The translations under genes were made by a program, and so were the position numbers. Positions 1 to 5,013 of a DNA stretch of 5,767 nt are shown in pieces (the first letter of the stretch is position 1; every line of letters begins with the position of its first letter). Origin of the DNA: Synergistaceae bacterium (GTDB lineage: Bacteria; Synergistota; Synergistia; Synergistales; Aminobacteriaceae); contig JAISWV010000446.1 in the NCBI GenBank assembly GCA_031270755.1, positions 1 through 5,767 of the forward strand. Reading direction: 5' to 3'. Under the pieces are notes generated by a model. The model did no database searches. It was not told the origin of the DNA and saw nothing but the letters and a program-made list of their open reading frames with translations.

Positions 1-341
1 ACGTTGGGGGCGAACCCCTCTCCCATGACGATGTCGCTGTTGATGTTGGCGGAGCTGGGGAAGAACTTTCCGAGTATCCCCTCCAGCAGCGCGCGCTTGG
101 CCGACGGATTCATCCCCACTAGGTGCTGGTCGGTTCCATCCAGCGCCATGACCATGCTCGCCGCGGGAATAGGCACGGTGACGATTCTCTGGGCGGGCTT
201 GTCCAGTTTTATTTCCCGCCCGTACTGGTCACCGAAAACAATCGGGTCCGCCGCGAACGCGAATCCCGTAAAAAACGATATCCCTATCAGCGCCCACAAT
301 AGGGCCGCCTTTTTCAACGGTACTCTCCTGCCGAAATACAT
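1..341 (-). CDS. ABC transporter periplasmic substrate-binding protein, iron-siderophore/cobalamin type (partial, N-terminal part)
   Basis: The first 113 codons are present; the C-terminus lies beyond the window edge. A basic start (GRRVPLKK) is followed by a hydrophobic stretch at about residues 12-30 ending AFA|AD, a classic signal peptide, so the product is exported. After it come VFGDQYGREIKLDKPAQRIV and then a segment with ALDGTDQHLVGMN, the layout of the TroA/BtuF/FepB helical-backbone family (PF01497: 'P-x-R-I-V ... AL-G ... LVG'). These proteins capture ferric siderophores, haem, cobalamin or other metal chelates for an ABC importer. The ATG at 341 has AAGGAGG nine bases upstream. A TTG at 317 with its own AGGAG seven bases upstream would give a tidier signal peptide beginning MKKAALL, so the start is not certain. 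The gene follows the FmdE-like gene by 47 bp and is probably cotranscribed with it. Exact ligand unknown. Confidence 0.82.
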   Translation of the reverse strand, partial: MYFGRRVPLKKAALLWALIGISFFTGFAFAADPIVFGDQYGREIKLDKPAQRIVTVPIPAASMVMALDGTDQHLVGMNPSAKRALLEGILGKFFPSSANINSDIVMGEGFAPN

Positions 342-388
342 CCACAACCGCCTCCTTATTTGTTATTTGCCGAAACAAACTTTATCGA

Positions 389-919
389 TCAAAAAACTTC
401 GTAGTCGAAAATTTCCCGCGGATCGTGACCTATCACGTAAGCGGCGACGTTTTCTTTGATTTCCTGCAGGCGCTTCAGCTCCTCCGGCGCGATGGCTTTC
501 GCCTCGTCCTTCAAACAGAGGGGAGCGAATTCGCCGGGAACGAGACCGTGTTTCAGGCGGAGGCGCACCATGCGCGTTCCGTAAAACACCTCGAAGTAAA
601 AACGCCCTTCCCCCGGCGTTCCGGGAGCGGAGTCCTCCGCCACGACCTCCGTGTCCACGACGTAACGCCCGCCCGAGACGCAGCGCGTCACCATCTCCAC
701 GGCGTCCTTCACCCCCAGTCCCTTCATTCCGCTGAAAAAACGAACTTTGGAGCGTTCTGCGGCCTTGCCCTTGGACAGCTCGGCAAAGGCCAGGTTCAAA
801 CATTGAAACCCCACCGCCACACCGGCGATATAGCGTCTGCCGTGGTATTTGACCGCGTCCTCGTAACCGATTCGGTACGTTCCGAACTCGTCCTGAACCC
901 AAAGAAGAGCCTCGCTCAT
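389..919 (-). CDS. FmdE-like protein (formylmethanofuran dehydrogenase subunit E family domain)
   Basis: This is a 176-residue protein. Residues 25-47 (YHGRRYIAGVAVGFQC...) align by eye with the FmdE 'HGHxCPG..xG' N-terminal motif, and residues 66-82 (KGLGVKDAVEMVTRCVSGG) with the 'CGVDAVQxxTGCTxGKG' motif; a beta-rich part and 'RMVRLRLKHG' follow at 116-125. FmdE domains (PF02663) are small metal-binding proteins, often found near molybdenum enzymes or metal ABC transporters and not restricted to methanogens. Here the second His and the Cys of the first motif are replaced (HGRRY), and the first Cys of the second motif is absent; only C80 remains. The usual metal site is therefore probably lost or altered. 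The ATG at 919 is preferred to an in-frame TTG at 925 because GGAAAGGAG lies nine bases before the ATG but only three before the TTG. Its neighbour is the binding protein, which suggests a role with metal or chelate uptake (inference). Confidence 0.72.
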   Translation of the reverse strand: MSEALLWVQDEFGTYRIGYEDAVKYHGRRYIAGVAVGFQCLNLAFAELSKGKAAERSKVRFFSGMKGLGVKDAVEMVTRCVSGGRYVVDTEVVAEDSAPGTPGEGRFYFEVFYGTRMVRLRLKHGLVPGEFAPLCLKDEAKAIAPEELKRLQEIKENVAAYVIGHDPREIFDYEVF

Positions 920-928
920 GAACAAAAA

Positions 929-937
929 CTCCTTTCC
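929..937 (-). promoter_or_regulatory. Ribosome binding site that decides the FmdE-like start
   Basis: GGAAAGGAG on the minus strand lies nine bases before the ATG at 919. It is too close (three bases) to the TTG at 925, which argues for the shorter protein. Confidence 0.7.
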
Positions 938-985
938 AATTCCAAATTAAAATAGGGGTCAAAAAATTATTTAGCTTCATCAAAC

Positions 986-1014
986 ATTTTATGCTTGCCA
1001 AATGAAAAAGTAAA
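986..1014 (-). promoter_or_regulatory. Candidate sigma-70-type promoter for the FmdE-like/binding-protein operon
   Basis: On the minus strand TTTACT (1014-1009) is followed by a 17-base spacer and TAAAAT (991-986), in an AT-rich stretch between the terminator at 1049-1095 and the FmdE-like start at 919. The spacing is ideal and each box is one or two bases from consensus. The implied start of transcription leaves a leader of about 60 bases with no obvious folded element. Prediction by eye only. Confidence 0.5.
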
Positions 1015-1048
1015 GCCTGCTAAAAGACCATAAAGGACATAGAGATTT

Positions 1049-1095
1049 AAAAAACGAGCCTCCTTGCCTATCATCAGGCAGGAGGCTCGGTTTTT
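1049..1095 (-). terminator. Rho-independent terminator, potentially bidirectional
   Basis: The arms CGAGCCTCC (1055-1063) and GGAGGCTCG (1081-1089) pair perfectly. After one bulged T (1064), TGCCT (1065-1069) pairs with AGGCA (1076-1080), leaving the six-base loop ATCATC. The stem totals 14 bp. It is flanked by six A on the left and five T on the right, so either transcript would end in a U-run. It lies 19 bases past the aminotransferase stop, so its main job is to end that minus-strand transcript. Confidence 0.92.
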
Positions 1096-1113
1096 AATTT
1101 GTTGCGGATCGCC

Positions 1114-2295
1114 CTAACCTTTCTTCAGCGTCTGGGTGAACCGGTCGATGCGTTCCACGGCGATCTTTAGGTTATCCAAAGAATTGGCGTAAGAAAGCCG
1201 GATGAAGCCCTCTCCGAAGCTTCCGAAGGCAGCGCCTCCGCCCGCGGCCACGCCCCCTTCCTCCAAAAGGCGATCCGCGAACTCCGCCGACGAAAGGCCG
1301 AAGGAGGAAATGTTGGGGAACGCGTAGAAAGCGCCCTGGGGCATCACGCAGTGAACGCCGTCGATTTTGTTCAGCGCCTCGATCAGGTAATCGCGCCGTT
1401 CCTTGAAGGCCGCCACCATTTTGTGCACGGCGTCTTGGGGGCCCTGCAGAGCCTCGATGGCCGCCCACTGGGTCATGGACGCGGCGCAGGAGTTGGAGTT
1501 GGCCATGAGCATCGTCATGTGCCCGGCCAATTCCTTGTTCATGACGCCAAAACCCAGCCGCCAGCCCGTCATGGCGAAGGTCTTGGAGAACCCGTCCAAA
1601 ATGATGGTCTGATCTTTCATCCCCGGCAAAGAGGCGATGGAAAGAGGCTGCCCCTCGAAGGTAATCCTGTCGTAAATCTCGTCGGACAGGATGTAAATCC
1701 CCTTGCCCCGCACCATGTCCGCGATGGCCACAATGTCCTCCTGGGACAGCATTCCCCCCGTGGGGTTGCCGGGGTTGTTGACGATAATCAACCGGGTCTT
1801 CTCGTTGATGTCGCGTTTCAACTGCTCCAGGTCCACGCGGAAGTCTTTTTTCTCCAACAGCGGCATGGGCACCGCTTTGGCCCCGGAGAACTTGACCACG
1901 GACTCGTAAATGGGGAAGCCGGGGTTGGGGTAGATGACCTCGTCACCGGGCTGGGCAAGCATCAGCAGGGTGTAGAACATGATGGGCTTGCCGCCCGGCA
2001 CCACCACCACTTCTTCCATGTCGGCGTCCACTTTTTTGTAGTCCCGGCAGTGTTTGGCGATGGCCTCCCTCAGAGGGACGATCCCCGCCGTGGGGGTATA
2101 GCCGGTTTTGCCCTCGTTCAGGGCTTTGCAGGCGGCGTCGATGATGTTTTGCGGAGTCTTGAAATCCGGCTGTCCGATCTCCAGATGGACGACGCTTTTG
2201 CCCTGCGCCTCCAGGGCGTTGGCCCGGGCCATGATGCTGAAAGCGGTCTCCGTGTGCAGCAAACTCATTCTGTCAGCTACGCGATTTTGTACCAT
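1114..2295 (-). CDS. Class I/II PLP-dependent aminotransferase (aspartate aminotransferase-like)
   Basis: This 393-residue protein is full length for fold-type I aminotransferases of the AAT-I gamma group. Visible landmarks, numbered from the ATG at 2295: EIGQPDFKTP (39-48), GYTPTAG (65-71), the PLP-binding NNPGNPTGG (173-181), SDEIY (204-208), the SKTFAMTGWRLG motif with the PLP Schiff-base lysine K238, and the C-terminal FIRLSYA with the carboxylate-binding arginine R366. It transfers an amino group between an amino acid and a 2-oxo acid in the cytoplasm; the substrate cannot be read from sequence. The segment VVPGGKPIMFYTLLML replaces the more common 'GGKQALF/GSQQAL' phosphate-binding region. 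AAAGGAGG lies nine bases before the ATG but only three before an in-frame TTG at 2301, so the ATG is chosen. The gene follows the hydroxyacid dehydrogenase by 46 bp, an operon arrangement that suits a 2-hydroxy/2-oxo/2-amino acid interconversion pair (inference). A decayed second copy lies at 3354-3544. Confidence 0.93.
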   Translation of the reverse strand: MVQNRVADRMSLLHTETAFSIMARANALEAQGKSVVHLEIGQPDFKTPQNIIDAACKALNEGKTGYTPTAGIVPLREAIAKHCRDYKKVDADMEEVVVVPGGKPIMFYTLLMLAQPGDEVIYPNPGFPIYESVVKFSGAKAVPMPLLEKKDFRVDLEQLKRDINEKTRLIIVNNPGNPTGGMLSQEDIVAIADMVRGKGIYILSDEIYDRITFEGQPLSIASLPGMKDQTIILDGFSKTFAMTGWRLGFGVMNKELAGHMTMLMANSNSCAASMTQWAAIEALQGPQDAVHKMVAAFKERRDYLIEALNKIDGVHCVMPQGAFYAFPNISSFGLSSAEFADRLLEEGGVAAGGGAAFGSFGEGFIRLSYANSLDNLKIAVERIDRFTQTLKKG

Positions 2296-2304
2296 GTCCA
2301 ATTT

Positions 2305-2312
2305 CCTCCTTT
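2305..2312 (-). promoter_or_regulatory. Ribosome binding site that decides the aminotransferase start
   Basis: AAAGGAGG on the minus strand lies nine bases before the ATG at 2295 and only three before the TTG at 2301, so initiation at the ATG is more likely. Confidence 0.7.
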
Positions 2313-2341
2313 AATTCGGTTATATCCATTGCTGTTTTCCT

Positions 2342-3313
2342 TTATTCAACCCCGTTGACCACGTTGACCGGCTGCCCGCCCAAAAACGATTTCAGATTCT
2401 CGACGGCGATGTTCATCAGGCGCTGACGGCTTTCTTTCGGGGCCCATGAAATGTGCGGCGTTATAATGCAGTTCTTGGCCGAAAGGAGAGGGTTATCCCC
2501 CTTGATGGGTTCACTTGAAACGACGTCGAGCCCCGCCGCGTAAACTTTGCCGTTGTTCAGCGCGTCGGCCAGGTCTTGCTCTACGACAAGCGGCCCGCGT
2601 GAATTGTTGATGATGATGACACCGTCCTTCATTTTCGCGATGCTGTCTTTGTTGACAATCCCTTGCGTCGATGGAAACAAGGGGCAATGAAGCACAACCA
2701 CGTCGGATTCAGCGAGAAGCTCGTCCAAAGAAACGTACCGTGCGATTTTTTCGCCGGACTCGGTTTTCTGCTCGTCGAAGGCGATAACGTCCATACCCAG
2801 AGCGCGGGCTATCCTGCCGGTCGTCTGTCCGATACGGCCAAAACCTATAATGCCCATAGCCTTCTCGGCCAGTTCTATCAGCGGATAATCCCAAAAACAC
2901 CAGTCTGGGCAGCTCTCCCATCGCCCATCGTTCACGGCTTTGCTATGATGACCGATGTGGTGACATATTTCCAGCAGGAGTCCTATCGCGAATTGCCCCA
3001 CTGCCGCCGTGCCATAAGTCGGAATGTTGCACACCGGAATACCTCTTTCTCTGGCAGCGCCGACATCCACGATATTGTAACCCGTCGCCAGAACTCCGAT
3101 ATATTTCAGGTTTGGGGAGGAATTGATGGACTCCCTGTCTATCGGGGTCTTGTTCGTGAAGACGATCTCCGCGTCCCGAATGCGGGAGATGACCTCGCTC
3201 CTGTCCGTGAGGGAGGTACGATCGTAAACGGTGAGCTTCCCTAAAGTTTCGAGTCCCTGCCAGCTCAAGTCACCCGGATTTTCCGTATAGCCGTCCAATA
3301 TAACAATTTTCAT
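2342..3313 (-). CDS. D-2-hydroxyacid dehydrogenase, NAD-dependent (glycerate/hydroxypyruvate reductase type)
   Basis: This is a complete 323-residue member of the D-isomer-specific 2-hydroxyacid dehydrogenase family. The N-terminal substrate domain contains VLATGYNIVDV (74-84). The Rossmann fingerprint GFGRIG is at 157-162, with an acidic residue D180 ending the next strand (AFDEQ), which favours NAD over NADP. The catalytic triad is visible as R239 (NNSRGPLV), E268 (SSEP) and H287 (TPHISW). The TAAVGQFAIGLLLEICHHI helix and NDGRW are typical of the HprA/glycerate dehydrogenase subgroup. The reaction is reversible oxidation of a D-2-hydroxyacid to a 2-oxo acid, for example glycerate to hydroxypyruvate, in the cytoplasm; the substrate is inferred from the family only. 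The ATG has AAAGGAGG eight bases upstream. The aminotransferase follows 46 bp downstream, and an aminotransferase remnant separates this gene from the CysK-like gene. A serine-related or mercapto-acid route is plausible but unproven. Confidence 0.92.
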   Translation of the reverse strand: MKIVILDGYTENPGDLSWQGLETLGKLTVYDRTSLTDRSEVISRIRDAEIVFTNKTPIDRESINSSPNLKYIGVLATGYNIVDVGAARERGIPVCNIPTYGTAAVGQFAIGLLLEICHHIGHHSKAVNDGRWESCPDWCFWDYPLIELAEKAMGIIGFGRIGQTTGRIARALGMDVIAFDEQKTESGEKIARYVSLDELLAESDVVVLHCPLFPSTQGIVNKDSIAKMKDGVIIINNSRGPLVVEQDLADALNNGKVYAAGLDVVSSEPIKGDNPLLSAKNCIITPHISWAPKESRQRLMNIAVENLKSFLGGQPVNVVNGVE

Positions 3314-3353
3314 GAACTCGTCCTCCTTTGATTCGTCTTCTTGACCGTTTCGG

Positions 3354-3544
3354 CTATTTCAGCCTTCCAGCATTGCCCAAGCGCGGTTCAGCGGTCTTTT
3401 TTCCCAATGTGCGGATAAAACGGTCGATGCGCTCCACTCGGGGAACGCGTAGAAAGCGCTCTGGAGCGTCACGCAGTGAATGCCATCGATTTTGCTCAGC
3501 GCCTCGACCAGGTAATCGCGCCGCTCTTTGAAAGCCGCCACCAT
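3354..3544 (-). pseudogene. Decayed 3' fragment of a second aminotransferase gene (internally deleted and frameshifted)
   Basis: Reading from 3544, MVAAFKERRDYLVEALSKID and the following residues to AFYAFP match the intact aminotransferase (about residues 293-327) with six substitutions in 35. At the DNA level 3440-3544 aligns without gaps to 1315-1419 with 11 differences in 105, every one a transition. Upstream of this block on the plus strand, 3437 and below resumes homology at the sequence encoding VERIDRF near the aminotransferase C-terminus (about 1158 and below), so about 156 bases are replaced by two. The net loss of 154 bases shifts the frame: the tail VERIDRFIRTLGKK is readable only in the next frame, ending at the TAG at 3354-3356. 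There is no ribosome binding site before the ATG, and everything before residue 293 is missing. It lies between the CysK-like and dehydrogenase genes and should not be annotated as a working protein. Confidence 0.88.
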
Positions 3545-3558
3545 CTATTGTACTACGT

Positions 3559-3586
3559 ATTGTACCGCGCTACCTCAATCGTACAA
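3559..3586 (-). promoter_or_regulatory. Possible promoter for the dehydrogenase-aminotransferase pair
   Basis: TTGTAC (3586-3581) and TACAAT (3564-3559) on the minus strand are 16 bases apart; a second TACAAT follows 12 bases later at 3552-3547. The position overlaps the CysK-like stop codon. The -10 box is good and the -35 box weak, so this is only a candidate for independent expression of the downstream genes. Confidence 0.27.
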
Positions 3587-4531
3587 ATTCGTGCTGAGGT
3601 ACTTGAGGCCGCTGTCGCAGATGACGATGGCGACGGTTTTGCCCTTCTCGGGGCCCTGAAGGAGTTTTTTGGCCGCCGCGGCGTGGGCTCCCGCGGAGAA
3701 CCCGCAGAAAACGCCCTCGACGCTGGACAGGAGGCGCGCGCCCTGGATGGCCTCTTCATCGGAGACGCCCACGCAACCGGTGATGAGGGAGCGGTCCAGG
3801 AAAGGCACTTCCCGCGCGTAGCCCCCTCCTTGGATGCGGTGGCCGGGGGCGTCTTTCGCTCTTTCCCCTCCATAATAGGGGGCGTTCTCGGGCTCCACCA
3901 GGTAGCAGTGTGCCTTAGGGTTGTGGCGGCGCATGGAGGTCGCGATGCCGGTGAACCCGCCGCCCGTCCCCACGAAGTCGGCGATTGCGTCGATTGTCCC
4001 CTCGGATTGCTCCCACATTTCGTCCCCCGTGATCTCCTGGGCCAGGGCGTTGTCGGCGTTGTGGAACTGCCCCACGCAAAAGGCCCCCAGTTCTTTGGTC
4101 AGGCGCTCCGTCTCCTGCATGACCAGGTCCAGGTCCGCCGCGCTCACCTCTCCCGGCTTGGAGCCCGGAGCCTGGTCCACCCGAACCACCTTCGCGCCGA
4201 AGGCGTTGCAGATGCGCACCCGCTCGATGGAGTTCCCCTTGGACATTACGGCGATGAAGGGGTAGCCCAAAATGGAGCAGACCAGAGACAGGCCGTTGCC
4301 CGTGTTGCCGCTGGTCTCCTCGATGACGGTCTGACCGGGCTTCAAAAGCCCCTTACGCTCCGCCTCCCGGATCATCCCCAGGGCGATGCGGTCCTTCTTA
4401 CTGCCCGAGGGGTTCAGGTTGTCCAATTTTGCCAGTATCCGTCCCTCCAGCTTCCAGTGCTTCACCAGGCGCTCCAGGTCCACCAGGGGGGTGTTGCCGA
4501 TAGCTTCCAAAACGCTTTTCATCACTGCCAT
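3575..4531 (-). CDS. CysK-family PLP-dependent enzyme (cysteine synthase / O-acetylserine sulfhydrylase-like)
   Basis: This complete 318-residue fold-type II PLP enzyme opens with SVLEAIGNTPLVDLERL. Then come NLNPSGSKKDRIA with the Schiff-base lysine K46, EETSGNTGNGLSL (71-83, the substrate-carboxylate loop), GQFHNADN (154-161), the phosphate-binding GTGGGFTG (188-195), and CDSGLKYLST (305-314) with the pyridine-contacting S307. Family members replace the beta substituent of serine derivatives, typically O-acetylserine plus sulfide giving cysteine. The canonical 'GMKGAI' segment is absent; instead there is a longer stretch, about residues 119-147, beginning DQAPGSKPGEVSAADLDLV. This marks a divergent subgroup, so the donor or nucleophile may differ from the classical enzyme. 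The ATG at 4531 has GGAGG nine bases upstream. The start overlaps the end of the Cys-rich ORF by ten bases, and a terminator-like hairpin lies 30 bases upstream. The ATC hydrolase-like gene nearby supports a role in cysteine or thiazoline metabolism. Confidence 0.9.
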   Translation of the reverse strand: MAVMKSVLEAIGNTPLVDLERLVKHWKLEGRILAKLDNLNPSGSKKDRIALGMIREAERKGLLKPGQTVIEETSGNTGNGLSLVCSILGYPFIAVMSKGNSIERVRICNAFGAKVVRVDQAPGSKPGEVSAADLDLVMQETERLTKELGAFCVGQFHNADNALAQEITGDEMWEQSEGTIDAIADFVGTGGGFTGIATSMRRHNPKAHCYLVEPENAPYYGGERAKDAPGHRIQGGGYAREVPFLDRSLITGCVGVSDEEAIQGARLLSSVEGVFCGFSAGAHAAAAKKLLQGPEKGKTVAIVICDSGLKYLSTNLYD

Positions 4532-4863
4532 GTCGATCTGCCTCCATTGTTTAGAATAAAATAACCGGCTCCCTCTTGTTTGGGAAACCGGTTATCGTCG
4601 AACCTCATTTGCTTTTTACCGTCGTTTCCGCACATTGCCGGATAGACGTCAACATCCTCCATACAAGTACAACACGTACAGATGCAGGCAGTTGCCCTCA
4701 TGATACCGGCTTTTTCGCACATGGCAAAGCCGGCGATCCAAGCGGTATCGCTCACAGCGTCTTTCATGGTGTCCATGATGGCGTCTTTCACGGTATTTTC
4801 TGCGATCACTTCGAGACCCCTTTGCACTTTCCAAAACCAAACATCAAACAACGTTTGCCCCAA
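4522..4863 (-). CDS. Unrecognised small Cys-rich ORF preceding the cysteine synthase-like gene (possible leader ORF)
   Basis: The longest reading is 113 codons from TTG at 4863, with a TAA stop two codons before it. That TTG has no good ribosome binding site; an in-frame GTG at 4809, preceded by AAAGGGG and seven bases, gives 95 residues and is more credible. I recognise no family. Visible features: an imperfect eight-residue tandem repeat VKDAIMDT/MKDAVSDT at 25-40, WIAGFAMCEKAG at 42-53, and a cluster CICTCCTC at 60-67 in which five of eight codons are Cys; seven Cys in all. The last third runs through the hairpin at 4561-4595 and ends ten bases inside the CysK-like gene, as in translational coupling. 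It could be a cysteine-sensing leader, a small metal- or thiol-binding protein, or a degraded gene. The codon pattern through the middle looks protein-like, which argues against pure chance. Confidence 0.42.
   Translation of the reverse strand: MGQTLFDVWFWKVQRGLEVIAENTVKDAIMDTMKDAVSDTAWIAGFAMCEKAGIMRATACICTCCTCMEDVDVYPAMCGNDGKKQMRFDDNRFPKQEGAGYFILNNGGRSTWQ
4561..4595 (-). terminator. Terminator/attenuator-like hairpin before the cysteine synthase-like gene
   Basis: ATAACCGG (4561-4568) pairs with CCGGTTAT (4588-4595). After a small internal loop, TCCC (4570-4573) pairs with GGGA (4582-4585), leaving an eight-base loop. On the minus strand the stem runs directly into TTTATTCT, a moderate U-rich tail; the plus strand has none, so any activity is in the minus direction. 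It lies 12 bases before the GGAGG site of the CysK-like gene and inside the Cys-rich ORF, so it would act as a conditional terminator rather than the end of an operon. Confidence 0.5.
4702..4738 (-). promoter_or_regulatory. Upstream hairpin that could compete with the attenuator stem
   Basis: On the minus strand GCCGGCTTT (4734-4726) pairs with AAAGCCGGT (4713-4705) as eight Watson-Crick pairs plus one G-U. GAT (4738-4736) and ATC (4704-4702) extend it across a bulged C; the loop is 12 bases. Its right arm can instead pair with the left arm of the hairpin at 4561-4595: AAA, CCGGT and ATC with TTT, ACCGG and GAT, with one bulge on each side. The two structures would then exclude each other. 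Confidence 0.4.
4744..4791 (-). repeat. Imperfect 24-base tandem repeat inside the small Cys-rich ORF
   Basis: Two adjacent 24-base units, 4791-4768 and 4767-4744 on the minus strand, agree at 17 of 24 positions and encode VKDAIMDT and MKDAVSDT. The unit length keeps the frame, and the encoded pattern would suit an amphipathic helix. Confidence 0.55.
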
Positions 4864-4883
4864 GTTTTACTCTAGAAATAATG

Positions 4884-4913
4884 ATATTACACGAAAAAAT
4901 CTTTCTACGGCAA
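4884..4913 (-). promoter_or_regulatory. Candidate promoter for the Cys-rich ORF and cysteine synthase-like gene
   Basis: TTGCCG (4913-4908) and TAATAT (4889-4884) on the minus strand are 18 bases apart, just before the small ORF. No convincing terminator separates the ATC hydrolase-like gene from this point, so read-through from upstream is also possible. Prediction by eye only. Confidence 0.4.
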
Positions 4914-4917
4914 GGTT

Positions 4918-4998
4918 TTATAGCGGAAAATCCATTAGAAAAACTCCCGCTCCCGCGTCAATGTGCGTTTTCCACCCAGCGAGGCGCTCAATGGCCAT
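4918..4998 (-). CDS. Possible 26-codon microprotein ORF downstream of the ATC hydrolase-like gene
   Basis: ATG at 4998 begins MAIERLAGWKTHIDAGAG and continues for eight more residues to a TAA at 4918-4920. A GAAGAGGG site that overlaps the stop of the preceding gene lies nine bases before the ATG, and the intergenic gap is only 15 bases. There is no recognisable domain. An ORF of this length arises easily by chance, so this rests on the ribosome binding site and position alone. The rest of 4864-5013 holds the candidate promoter and nothing else I can identify. Confidence 0.22.
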   Translation of the reverse strand: MAIERLAGWKTHIDAGAGVFLMDFPL

Positions 4999-5013
4999 GA
5001 AAAATTTCCCTCT

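Noticed and set aside
4..459. Plus-strand reading frame at the window start
   Set aside because: It lies antisense to the binding-protein signal peptide and mature start and to the end of the FmdE-like gene, with no ribosome binding site or domain.
1351..2358. Long plus-strand reading frame opposite the aminotransferase and reaching past its start
   Set aside because: Its composition (rich in Gly, His, Val and Leu, no domain) is that of an antisense shadow of a GC-rich gene, and the minus strand encodes a clear aminotransferase with all catalytic residues.
3476..4564. Long plus-strand reading frame opposite the CysK-like gene
   Set aside because: It has no family resemblance and spans both the pseudogene and the CysK-like gene; the minus-strand protein is unmistakable.
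4532..5013. A cysteine T-box or other known riboswitch upstream of the CysK-like gene
   Set aside because: I found no T-box antiterminator sequence (GGUGGNACCGCG type) and no known sulfur-related riboswitch core on the minus strand.
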